NCBI RefSeq assembly: GCF_041820985.1
Contig: NZ_JBGUAU010000004.1
Span: 124,001-188,000, forward strand
Length of the DNA stretch: 64,000 bases
Source: Evansella sp041820985
GTDB taxonomy: Bacteria > Bacillota > Bacilli > Bacillales > Salisediminibacteriaceae
Direction: 5' to 3'
Part shown: positions 44,430 through 52,996 of the stretch, one piece after another
How the letters are laid out: each line of letters begins with the position of its first letter
Numbering within the stretch: the first letter of the stretch is position 1
Notes under the pieces: model-generated
Told to the model about the DNA's origin: nothing
What the model saw: only the letters and a program-made list of their open reading frames with translations
Databases searched by the model: none
Program-made: the position numbers and the translations under genes

Positions 44430-46673
44430 ATGGGTAAAGCACGTTTTGCGATTGAAGGGATGACATGTGCATCTTGTGTCAATCGTGTAGAAAAGAAAAT
44501 TTCAAGAGTGGATGGCGTGGAGAGTGTGAATGTAAACTTAGCTACGCATCAAGCTCAAGTTGTTGGGAACATTGAAGATGGCAAGGTTGATGAGATTATC
44601 TCGTCCGTTGAAAAAATAGGATTTGGTGCTAAGTTGTTGGAAGATGGGAAAGAGGAAGATGTAACAGAAAAACAGCAAAAGGAATCAAAAAAATTAATCA
44701 AAGATTTTAGAACTGCTGCTATCGTTACAACTATTGTGTTAATTGGAAGTATTCCTCACATGATGCATGGCTGGGGTACGTGGGTACCAAACTGGATGTC
44801 AAATGCGTTCTTTTTACTTTTATTAACAACATATGTTCAGCTAGTACCAGGTTGGAGATTTTATCGAGCAAGCTATAAAGTTTTGAAAAACCGTTCTGCG
44901 GATATGAATGTACTAGTTGCGATGGGTACTACAACTGCTTGGGTATATAGTGGAGCTATGACGCTATTTCCAGGTTATCTTACAGGTTTAGGGTTTCCAC
45001 ATGAACTGTACTATGATGTTACAACCGTTATTACAACACTAATTTTATTAGGACGTTATTTTGAAGCAAAGGCCAAAGGAGAAACGTCTACTGCGATAAA
45101 AAAATTAATGGGTTTACAAGCAAAAACTGCAAGAGTTCTACGTAACGGAGAAGAAATAGAACTACCAGTGGAGAATGTGTTAGTTGGAGATGAAATCACG
45201 GTTCGTCCAGGAGAAAGAATCCCAGTGGACGGTGTGATAGTCCGAGGATCATCAAGTATCGATGAGTCGATGTTAACAGGGGAGCCAATCCCAGTAGAGA
45301 AGAAAATAGATGACCCTGTTATTGGGGCTACTATTAACAAATCAGGTAGTTTTACTTTCCGAGCGTCCAAGGTAGGAAAAGACACGACATTAGCTCAAAT
45401 TATTCGTATGGTGAATGATGCCCAAGGCTCTAAAGCACCTATTCAACGGATGGTGGATGTCATTTCTGCTTACTTTGTACCTGCAGTTGTGATACTTGCA
45501 ACGTTAAGCTTTCTTGTATGGTTGATTTTTGGCCCTGAACCATCTTTCATTTTTGCATTGACTACGTTTATCGCGGTACTTATTATTGCTTGTCCGTGTG
45601 CGTTAGGGTTAGCAACCCCTACTGCAATAATGGTTGGAACAGAAAAAGGGGCAGAAAACGGTGTGTTAATTAAAGATGCAGCCAGCCTAGAGCAGGCTCA
45701 TCGGGTGACGACAATCGTTCTAGATAAAACAGGAACAATTACTGAAGGAAAGCCTTCTTTAACTGATATCGTAACTGCTGGTAAAGTGGAGGAAGCGGAT
45801 TTATTAACATGGGTTGCATCATTAGAGAAAGCATCGGAGCATCCGTTAGGAGAATCCATCGTTAAAAGTGCGAAAGAAAAAGGATTAACTCTAGTAGATC
45901 CTGAGGACTTCCAAGCGATTAGTGGTAGAGGAATTGTTGGTTCCATTAACGGAGAAAAAGGGTTTGTAGGAAACCTTCAATGGATGAAGGACAATAATAT
46001 TAATGTAGGGAAATTAGAAGCAAAGTCAGAGGAGTTAGCTAGCCAAGGAAAAACTCCAATGTTTGTGGCGAAAGAATCAGAGTTCATGGGAATCATTTCT
46101 GTAGCAGACAAACTGAAGAAAGAAGCTCCGATTGCCGTGAAAAAGTTAAAAGAGCTCGGAATTAACGTTGTGATGCTTACTGGTGATAATAAACGAACAG
46201 CAGCAGCAATTGCTGCTGAAGCTGGTATTGATCAATTTGAGGCAGAGGTTCTTCCAGAAGATAAAGCTAATTATGTAAAGAAACTACAAAGTGATGGAGA
46301 AATTGTTGCAATGGTTGGGGATGGAATTAACGATGCCCCTGCTTTAGCTCAAGCAGATGTAAGTATTGCAATAGGAACAGGTACAGACGTTGCGATGGAA
46401 ACTGCTAATATTACATTGATGAAAGGTGAGATCATGAATGTTGTAACAGCTTTCCGATTATCAAAGGCAACGATGCGTATGATTTGGCAAAACTTAGGTT
46501 GGGCATTTGGATATAATATTATCTTAATCCCGGTTGCAGCTGGTATGTTATACCCGTTTTTCGGAATCCTGTTAAATCCAATGTTAGCAGGTGCTGCGAT
46601 GGCATTTAGCTCTGTTTCCGTTGTATTAAATACGTTACGCTTGAAAAAATTTAAATCTCTTCCGGCTTCATAA
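44430..46673 (+). CDS. copA: Copper-exporting P1B-type ATPase CopA
   Basis: Cu(I) efflux pump of 747 residues. It has one N-terminal heavy-metal domain (GMTCASC, Cys13/Cys16), where many Bacillus CopA proteins have two. The core shows the CPC motif (IIACPCALG), DKTGT, the SEHPLG loop and GDGINDAP. The later membrane segments carry YN (FGYNIIL) and MxxSS (MAFSSVS), the Cu(I) signature of P1B-1 ATPases. GGAGGGG precedes the ATG. There is no copZ chaperone; a two-component system follows 15 bases later. Confidence 0.95.
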   Translation: MGKARFAIEGMTCASCVNRVEKKISRVDGVESVNVNLATHQAQVVGNIEDGKVDEIISSVEKIGFGAKLLEDGKEEDVTEKQQKESKKLIKDFRTAAIVTTIVLIGSIPHMMHGWGTWVPNWMSNAFFLLLLTTYVQLVPGWRFYRASYKVLKNRSADMNVLVAMGTTTAWVYSGAMTLFPGYLTGLGFPHELYYDVTTVITTLILLGRYFEAKAKGETSTAIKKLMGLQAKTARVLRNGEEIELPVENVLVGDEITVRPGERIPVDGVIVRGSSSIDESMLTGEPIPVEKKIDDPVIGATINKSGSFTFRASKVGKDTTLAQIIRMVNDAQGSKAPIQRMVDVISAYFVPAVVILATLSFLVWLIFGPEPSFIFALTTFIAVLIIACPCALGLATPTAIMVGTEKGAENGVLIKDAASLEQAHRVTTIVLDKTGTITEGKPSLTDIVTAGKVEEADLLTWVASLEKASEHPLGESIVKSAKEKGLTLVDPEDFQAISGRGIVGSINGEKGFVGNLQWMKDNNINVGKLEAKSEELASQGKTPMFVAKESEFMGIISVADKLKKEAPIAVKKLKELGINVVMLTGDNKRTAAAIAAEAGIDQFEAEVLPEDKANYVKKLQSDGEIVAMVGDGINDAPALAQADVSIAIGTGTDVAMETANITLMKGEIMNVVTAFRLSKATMRMIWQNLGWAFGYNIILIPVAAGMLYPFFGILLNPMLAGAAMAFSSVSVVLNTLRLKKFKSLPAS

Positions 46674-46688
46674 GTAGGGGGTAACTTC

Positions 46689-47381
46689 ATGGAAAATCGT
46701 ATCTTGTTAGTTGACGACGAGACAGAAATGAGGAAACTATTATCTGTCTGTTTATCACCATATGGTTATGAATTAGATGAAGCATGTAATGGTGAAGAGG
46801 CGCTTTATAAACTAACAGACAATCATTATGCTTTAGTTTTATTAGATATTATGATGCCTGAAATGGATGGGTTTGAATTAATAGAACGTGTACGAAATCA
46901 TTTGGATAACACTACTCCCGTCATCTTACTATCCGCTCTTGGAGATTCGGAGCGGGTGGTAGAGGGATTACGGTTAGGTGCGGATGATTATATTGTGAAA
47001 CCCTTTGAACCTAAGATTTTGGCTGCAAGAATTGAATCTGTATTACGTAGAACACAAAAAGCAAGATCATCCAACGAAACGTTTACTGTTAAAGGGCTTG
47101 TATTTTACCCGGATCGCTTTCAAGTTTCTTATGAAAAACAGGTTCTTCCTCTAACAAAGAAGGAGTTTCAAATTTTACATCGCCTAGCCAGCAATCCAGG
47201 AAAAGTCTATAGTCGTGAGCACCTACTAGAGCTAGAGTGGGGTATGGAATACGAGGGAGATAATCGAACGGTAGACACTCATGTGAAGAATATTCGAGAA
47301 AAACTAAAGCACGCTGATTTTAATGAAGCTATTATTGAAACTGTATGGGGTGTTGGTTATAAAGCTATAGAGTGTAAATAA
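46689..47381 (+). CDS. OmpR-family response regulator
   Basis: A 230-residue regulator with receiver domain (DDE acidic pair, phosphorylated Asp in LLDIMMPEMDG, Lys in VKPFEP) and winged-helix DNA-binding domain (LTKKEFQILHRLASNPGKVY, TVDTHVKNIREKL). It begins 15 bases after copA and 38 bases before its histidine kinase gene, so copper or envelope stress is the likely signal context. The target genes are unknown. Confidence 0.94.
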   Translation: MENRILLVDDETEMRKLLSVCLSPYGYELDEACNGEEALYKLTDNHYALVLLDIMMPEMDGFELIERVRNHLDNTTPVILLSALGDSERVVEGLRLGADDYIVKPFEPKILAARIESVLRRTQKARSSNETFTVKGLVFYPDRFQVSYEKQVLPLTKKEFQILHRLASNPGKVYSREHLLELEWGMEYEGDNRTVDTHVKNIREKLKHADFNEAIIETVWGVGYKAIECK

Positions 47382-47419
47382 CAGTGTATCTCATTTTTAG
47401 CATTGGAAAGTGGTAACAG

Positions 47420-48835
47420 ATGATGAAAACAAACCTTGCGTCTAAAATTACAGCATTAGTAGTACTGATTTTATTGTTAACCATTATCATTTTGATTGGT
47501 GGAGCAAATTGGATCACAAAAACCTTCTATCAAAATCAATTAAGTGCGGAAGTAGAGGGAAGGATCTTATCTCATGCTCACTTATTAGAAAAAGAATTTG
47601 ATGAACAAATGGTTGAATATATTGAGGAGATCGAGGTTCGTAGAAATAGTCAATTTCTCATTTTAGAAAATGATTTAGAAATTCTTTCTGTATCAGATCT
47701 TGTTCCTGAATCAGAAAGACACAATTATTTACGTTGGATTAATGAGCACCTTTCAAATGTGGGGGAAGTGGATCAGCCGTTTATAGATCATGTGGCTACT
47801 CATATGCCTTTTCACATCCCTCACATTTGGGCGCTTATGCCTGTTTTCCAAGACAATGAGATAATCGGTTATGTCTTTCTAGATCAAGATACAGGAGATT
47901 TAAACCAAGCAAGAATTAAACTGATTTTATTGTTTGTTATTATGGGTGCTATTACGTTTGGTATTGGGATAATACTGACGACATACTTGACGAAGAAAAT
48001 TTCAAAACCGTTAAACCACATAAGTAAGTTAACACAAAATATAGCAGATGGAGATTTGGATATTGAGTTGGGTATTAAAGGAGAAGATGAGGTAGGTCGA
48101 TTAGCATCAAGTATCCAATCGATGTCAAAGCAGTTAAAGGAATATCGAGATTCAAGAAGACATTTTATATCCCATATTTCTCATGATCTCCGTACCCCTA
48201 TTACGTATATTAAAGGGTATTCTGCAGTAATGAAGGAAGTACCTCCTGATGATAATGAAGAATGGAAAAGAAATCTTCAGGTTATCTATCAGGAAGCGAC
48301 AAGAATGGAGCACCTTGTTAGCGATTTATTTCTGTTAACCAAATTAGAGGAAGGGAAATTAAAGCTTGAATTAGAAGAAGTTCCTTTATGTTCTTGGGTT
48401 ACATCATTATACGAAAGTAGAGCGATCATGTTTGATCAGAAAACGATAAATCACAAACTTAATATAGACGAAAACATAGAAGGCAAGTCTCTATTTGTTG
48501 ACCCTTATCGTATGGAGCAGGCTTTAATCAATATTATAGAAAATGCAATAAGATATACTCCGAAAAATGGAAGTATCGATATACATGTAGATGAAAGAGA
48601 CAACCATATTGCCATTTCTATTTTAGATTCGGGGCAAGGTATACCAAAGGCAGACCTTCCGTATATTTGGGATAGGTTTTATAAGGTAGATCGTTCTAGA
48701 AGTGGAAACGATAGTGGTACAGGATTAGGTTTAGCAATTGTAAAAGAAATTGTTGAAGCACATGGTGGGTTCGTAACAGTGAAAAGTAATGTAGGCGAGG
48801 GAACAACATTTACCATGTATCTTCCTATTCAATAA
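47420..48835 (+). CDS. Sensor histidine kinase
   Basis: Membrane kinase of 471 residues. Two membrane segments (about 9-30 and 170-190) enclose an extracytoplasmic sensor rich in Glu and His (ESERHNYLRWINEHLSNVGE, DHVATHMPFHIPHIW). HAMP follows, then the phospho-acceptor box FISHISHDLRTPITYIKG and an ATPase domain with NIIENAIRY, DSGQGIP and GTGLGLAIVKE. The His/Met-containing loop could bind metal, which fits the copA context, but this is inference. The partner is the preceding response regulator. Confidence 0.93.
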   Translation: MMKTNLASKITALVVLILLLTIIILIGGANWITKTFYQNQLSAEVEGRILSHAHLLEKEFDEQMVEYIEEIEVRRNSQFLILENDLEILSVSDLVPESERHNYLRWINEHLSNVGEVDQPFIDHVATHMPFHIPHIWALMPVFQDNEIIGYVFLDQDTGDLNQARIKLILLFVIMGAITFGIGIILTTYLTKKISKPLNHISKLTQNIADGDLDIELGIKGEDEVGRLASSIQSMSKQLKEYRDSRRHFISHISHDLRTPITYIKGYSAVMKEVPPDDNEEWKRNLQVIYQEATRMEHLVSDLFLLTKLEEGKLKLELEEVPLCSWVTSLYESRAIMFDQKTINHKLNIDENIEGKSLFVDPYRMEQALINIIENAIRYTPKNGSIDIHVDERDNHIAISILDSGQGIPKADLPYIWDRFYKVDRSRSGNDSGTGLGLAIVKEIVEAHGGFVTVKSNVGEGTTFTMYLPIQ

Positions 48836-48836
48836 T

Positions 48837-48887
48837 AAAAGGATGTGTCAAACAGAATGATGATTATCTGTTTTCACATCCTTTTTT
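48837..48887 (+). terminator. Terminator of the copper operon
   Basis: AAAAGGATGTG (48837-48847) pairs with CACATCCTTTT (48875-48885), T run following. Confidence 0.85.
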
Positions 48888-48948
48888 GATGTTTGTACTG
48901 TATCAAATACGGATCAGCTTGGATACAACAACAATTCTATACACTTAC

Positions 48949-49120
48949 CCATGGTGGATGAAAATACGTTATGAAGCATATTAGTACATTTCACTTTATA
49001 TGGAATGAGCGAAGGTCCGCGAACTCCACTGGAAAGGAGTGGACTGTAGCGAATGGAATATCCAAACCAACAAAGTTAGAATTCCATATTAGTCTAATAC
49101 ACTTATTTTCAGAGTAGACT
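48949..49120. repeat. Dispersed repeat family A, shortened copy 3
   Basis: It has the same left end (CATGGTGGATGAAAATACGT) and a right end ACTTATTTTC, but about 75 bases of the core (from the GGGAAGTAGAGT block to the GGCAACTCC block) are missing. It therefore looks like an internal deletion of the element at 22322. Confidence 0.78.
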
Positions 49121-49130
49121 CCATAGTATC

Positions 49131-49694
49131 TCAGTAATCTCTAATGACAACGGCGCTATGGTCATGATGTTGCATGTTTGCGTCAATAAAGGGAGGATGC
49201 CAAATAAATAAAACAGTAACCCCTAGTAAATAGCACATGGTTATGAAATGGAAAAAAATAACTTTACTTGTTTTATCATACAAGTATCCTTTCCTCCAAA
49301 AATGAAGACTCCAAAATGCCCCTAATCCAATTAAAAGAAAGAATAATAACAAGACAATCCGGAGCTCTGGAATGGATAACATCTCTGCAGTCATTGCACC
49401 CATTAGCCCTGCCATTCCTCCTGTAAACAACCCTTCCACTATTTCTATGTTTCCATGAGGAATTCCAATATAAATTCCGACAACGGTGGATAATATCACA
49501 CTGAGTATCAATGAAGTTAAAAATGATCCGTGGAAAATCCCACCGATAAATAAACCTAATGTAAATCCAACTAGCATGGAACCTCCCATGGCTAACATCA
49601 TTTTCTCCATTTTCGTTCTATCCTTGTTGCTATTTTTCATGCCAATATAATAAAGAAGTAATGGGATAATAAATAATAAGCTATAGCTGAGCAC
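49131..49694 (-). CDS. Hypothetical multi-span membrane protein with His-rich tail
   Basis: Not recognised. It is a 187-residue protein with five to six membrane segments; Gly-rich helices (LAMGGSMLVGFTLGLFIGGIF, LFTGGMAGLMGAMTAEML) resemble small transporter-like folds. The outer C-terminus reads NMQHHDHSAV and could bind metal. I use GTG 49694 since GGAGG lies 7 bases before it; ATG 49724 lacks a ribosome site. It is convergent with the copper operon, hence a possible but unproven link to metals. Confidence 0.72.
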   Translation of the reverse strand: MLSYSLLFIIPLLLYYIGMKNSNKDRTKMEKMMLAMGGSMLVGFTLGLFIGGIFHGSFLTSLILSVILSTVVGIYIGIPHGNIEIVEGLFTGGMAGLMGAMTAEMLSIPELRIVLLLFFLLIGLGAFWSLHFWRKGYLYDKTSKVIFFHFITMCYLLGVTVLFIWHPPFIDANMQHHDHSAVVIRDY

Positions 49695-49892
49695 GCAAAA
49701 ACCTCCAACGTATGACTTAATCAAGGTGTAACTCTTCTAAAGCATATTCTATTTGGACAAGAGTTAGAAGTTTAATTTTACTCATTTATTTGTCACATGT
49801 TATGCGTTACGATCATTTACAAGGAAACCCATATTTGGTATTCTTAAAAAAGTGTATTTAATTAGGGTTTCGAAGGATTACAGGAGGCTAGT

Positions 49893-51191
49893 ATGAAAAA
49901 CACACAACTACCGTTAAAAGTACCATTTTTCTATGGTTGGGTAATTGTCTTTATCTCAGCAATGACTGTGTTTTTCTCTGGACCAGGTCAGACTTATTCT
50001 ATTTCAATATTTATTGATGCGTATATAAAAGATTTTGGCTGGAGTAGTACGCTTGTATCTACAATGTATATGTTTGCTACAGTAGCTGCAGGTTTTTTAT
50101 TGTTTCTCGTTGGCCGTGCTGTAGATAAATATGGTCCAAGAAAAATGGTAGTGATTGTTTCTAGTTTATTAGGTTTCGCTAGTTTATTTAATAGTTTCAT
50201 AACAGGGCCTGTTATGCTCTTCCTCGGCTTTTTTATGTTACGGTTGTTTGGTCAAGGGTCTATGACGCTAATTCCAGGCACCCTAGTGCCACAATGGTTT
50301 CTCCAAATGAGAGGAAGAGCGTTAAGTTTTATGGCTATTGGTGGCTTCGCCAGTTCAGCACTTTTGCCTCCCTTAAACGCATGGATGATTGATACATTTA
50401 CATGGCCAGTAGCGTGGAGAATATGGGCAGCGTTATTATTACTTTTTTTCGTACCAACAGCTTTATTTTTTGTTCGCAATAAACCTGAAGATGTGGGGCT
50501 GTTGCCTGATGGGGTTTCAGAAAATAGTGACAGTGATTCATCAAAGGAATCCGATGTGCAGGAAACAGTAAAGGAAGATAACTGGACGTTAAAAGAAGCA
50601 ATGAGAACAAAGTCTTTTTGGTTTATTTTATTCTGTGTCGGTGTTCCATCGATGGTGAATACTGGCATTGTTTTTCATTTCATTAGTATTATGGGTGACC
50701 AAGGGATTTCGAGACAAACTGCAGCATTTATTTTAAGTTTGATGGCATTTATCTCCTTCCCAATTTCGTTAGTTGCGGGAGTTGTGGTGGACAAAGTAAA
50801 AGTAAATTATGTTCTTGGGTGTACGTTTATTGGTCAAATTCTCATTATGGTATTATTGGCATTCACGGTTAATGAGGGGATGGCTATTGCATTTGGAATT
50901 GCGCGAGGGTTGGTAGGCGGATTTGAAATGATCTGCTTAAACATGATCTGGCCAACCTATTTTGGCCGTAAGCATTTAGGTAGTATAAAAGGTATTGCTG
51001 TTACATTAACAGTTTTAGGGTCAGCCTTTGGCCCACTCCCGTTAGCATTAGCTTTTGACTACTTGGGTGGATTTAAAGAAATGATCTTGTTAATGATGAT
51101 TTTTCCGGTAATTGCAATGTTTTTAGCTTTTTTCTCCTCTAAGCCAGACCGAGACTCTTTGAAAACAAGAGTAGAGGGAACTTCAAAGTAA
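49893..51191 (+). CDS. MFS transporter, OFA-like
   Basis: Major facilitator carrier of 432 residues with twelve membrane segments and the inter-helix motif GRAVDKYGPRKMVVIV (loop 2-3) and a second VVVDKVKVNYVLG. The N-terminal pattern PFFYGWVIVFISAMTVFFSG is typical of the oxalate/formate antiporter-like and monocarboxylate subgroup. A charged loop of about 45 residues separates the halves. The substrate is unknown. AGGAGG precedes the ATG; it stands alone. Confidence 0.9.
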   Translation: MKNTQLPLKVPFFYGWVIVFISAMTVFFSGPGQTYSISIFIDAYIKDFGWSSTLVSTMYMFATVAAGFLLFLVGRAVDKYGPRKMVVIVSSLLGFASLFNSFITGPVMLFLGFFMLRLFGQGSMTLIPGTLVPQWFLQMRGRALSFMAIGGFASSALLPPLNAWMIDTFTWPVAWRIWAALLLLFFVPTALFFVRNKPEDVGLLPDGVSENSDSDSSKESDVQETVKEDNWTLKEAMRTKSFWFILFCVGVPSMVNTGIVFHFISIMGDQGISRQTAAFILSLMAFISFPISLVAGVVVDKVKVNYVLGCTFIGQILIMVLLAFTVNEGMAIAFGIARGLVGGFEMICLNMIWPTYFGRKHLGSIKGIAVTLTVLGSAFGPLPLALAFDYLGGFKEMILLMMIFPVIAMFLAFFSSKPDRDSLKTRVEGTSK

Positions 51192-51236
51192 AAAGTATTA
51201 GGGATCAGGTATGTTAACTGACTCCTAATACTTTTA
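51191..51236 (+). terminator. MFS gene terminator
   Basis: AAAAGTATTAGG (51191-51202) / CCTAATACTTTT (51224-51235). A further AACTCCAG/CTGGAGTT stem at 51242-51284 may serve the convergent gene. Confidence 0.82.
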
Positions 51237-51293
51237 TGTGTAACTCCAGTGCCGACTTATTCGAAAGAAGTTAGTGCTGGAGTTTATTTGTAG

Positions 51294-51854
51294 TTATTTT
51301 TTCAATTCAACTTGTTCAATTGTACATGTTTTATCACCGATTAAGTATTTGGACTGACCTAAATAAAGTGGAATTTTCAACTCATTAAAATTAGGTAATC
51401 TGTCATCTCCAAACTTACTTTCATCTTTATGAAATTTCGTTATTTTTCCTACAATCCAATCATGATCACCGTAGGTTTGGATGTCCATAACTTCACATTC
51501 ATATGCTACATATGCTACATCTAAAATTGGAGCAGAGACAGTTTCTCCCTTTTTCCAAGTAGCTTTCAGTTGTTCGAACTTATTCCCATTAGCTCCTGTT
51601 AACTTACCGGAACCTTCGATTAAGTAGGCGTGTTCTGCAGCTACAAAATTAATGGCGAATGACTTACTTTTTTCAATTAAATGATGCGTAAAACGTTCTT
51701 TTGCTACAGCAACTCCATATATAGCTGGACTGTATGAAATATAGGAATGCCATCCTGCAGCCATAATATTCTGTGTATCCCCATCGTTTGCTGTGACTAA
51801 TGCAACTAACCCTGGATAACTATGCATAACTGTTTGATCAGTACTTTTTAACAT
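51294..51854 (-). CDS. Flavin reductase-like FMN-binding protein
   Basis: A 186-residue split-barrel protein of the flavin reductase domain family. The pattern PGLVALVTANDGDTQNIMAAG, the YSPAIYGVAVAKERFTHHLI strand-helix and FAINFV match the FMN-binding core. Such proteins reduce flavin for monooxygenases or act as small oxidoreductases; no partner oxygenase is nearby. GGGG lies before the ATG. The reverse-strand upstream region is a 21-bp tandem repeat. Confidence 0.87.
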   Translation of the reverse strand: MLKSTDQTVMHSYPGLVALVTANDGDTQNIMAAGWHSYISYSPAIYGVAVAKERFTHHLIEKSKSFAINFVAAEHAYLIEGSGKLTGANGNKFEQLKATWKKGETVSAPILDVAYVAYECEVMDIQTYGDHDWIVGKITKFHKDESKFGDDRLPNFNELKIPLYLGQSKYLIGDKTCTIEQVELKK

Positions 51855-51982
51855 AATGTAAAACCCCTTTCAAAACTTGTAGCTTCATTCCCTATATAAG
51901 TATAAAGGAAAAGTGGAGTAATGGACATGTTTGCGTGTGATAGGTTTGTGTCGATGAGGAGCTCCCCTCCAAAAATGGAAAG

Positions 51983-52108
51983 TGCACATATATTTGAAGA
52001 ATTCGCACATAAAAGTGGGCAACCCGCACATATATTCTTGGAATTCGCACATAAAATCGACCAACCCGCACATATATTCCCCCAACCCGCACATATAAAC
52101 AAAAACTA
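51983..52108. repeat. Six-unit 21-bp tandem repeat
   Basis: Six units of exactly 21 bases start at 51983, 52004, 52025, 52046, 52067 and 52088. Each begins YGCACATA; the second halves alternate between GAATT and CCAACC endings, so units come in two types. The 21-base period equals two helical turns, placing each CGCACATA on the same face. It lies in the promoter side of the flavin reductase-like gene. Confidence 0.9.
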
Positions 52109-52300
52109 ATTAGCTAACATGTTTTTTAATGACACAGATCATGGTGAAGGACGAATGGATTAAGATAAAACCATAAATGATCAAAACTGTATCCAAATTC
52201 AGTAGAAAAATGTGTTAAAGTTAAATTGGAATTACATGGTTTATTCGCATATATAGAATAAATATAGACAACTAGTTGATGTGACTTAGTGGAGGGGGAT

Positions 52301-52960
52301 ATGAAAAAGAAAAATATAGATAAATCGTTGTTAGAAATAGTTTACGAAAGTGCCATGTTTGTTTTAGCATTTATTGCAGTAGCTACTATTTGGTATCAAA
52401 CACAGCATGATTCTCTTATCGTATGGGGAACGTGGGTAATCTTCTTTGTAGACTTCCTCTATCGTTTTATAAATACAAAAAGGAAATGGCAGTTTATAAG
52501 ATCAAACCCATTTATGGTAATTGCCATTGTTCCTTTAGATGCCATATTTCAGTTAGCTCGTATAGCAAGGCTACTACATTTTATGAGATTGAAGGTAATA
52601 ACAAAGTATTATGCAGAGCCTATTATTGAAAAGCTCGAGAAACAACGGGTTATTTTATTAGTTCCTATCAGTTTTCTCGTAATATTCATAAGTGTCGTGC
52701 CTTTGTATCTGTTAGAACCGAAACTACAAACATACTATGATGCTTTTATAGGGGGAATGGCATCCATCGTCTTTTTCGGCTATACGAAAATTTCGCCAGT
52801 GACAACAACAGGAACGGTAATTATTACGATGCTTACTATATTAGGAGTTATTATTCATGGGTTAATTATTCGATTTTTATTATTAACTTTTCTAGATTTA
52901 CAGTTTGTAAAAAGTGTACGAAAGAAGTGGGGAAAACAACGGAGTCACCACGATGCATAA
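52301..52960 (+). CDS. Voltage-gated channel-like membrane protein with altered filter
   Basis: A 219-residue protein with the layout of a small six-segment K+ channel: S1-S3-like helices, an S4-like segment ARIARLLHFMRLKV, then two helices around a pore loop. The filter is degenerate: where K+ channels have TVGYGD this has FFGYTK, followed by the normal ISPVTTTG. It is thus unlikely to be K+-selective. ATG 52301 has GGAGGGGG just before it. No cytoplasmic RCK domain is present. It may be non-conducting or carry another ion. Confidence 0.75.
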   Translation: MKKKNIDKSLLEIVYESAMFVLAFIAVATIWYQTQHDSLIVWGTWVIFFVDFLYRFINTKRKWQFIRSNPFMVIAIVPLDAIFQLARIARLLHFMRLKVITKYYAEPIIEKLEKQRVILLVPISFLVIFISVVPLYLLEPKLQTYYDAFIGGMASIVFFGYTKISPVTTTGTVIITMLTILGVIIHGLIIRFLLLTFLDLQFVKSVRKKWGKQRSHHDA

Positions 52961-52996
52961 GCATTTGAAAAAATTAAAAGAAAGAAGCGTGTAAGA

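Noticed and set aside
51848..52102. Reverse-strand frame coding a repeated ICAG-type peptide
   Set aside because: It is the translation of the 21-bp tandem repeat, which is a multiple of three; all frames stay open there. No ribosome site and no family resemblance.
51983..52108. Short regular repeats that might be a CRISPR array
   Set aside because: Units are contiguous 21-mers without unique spacers, and no cas genes are present.
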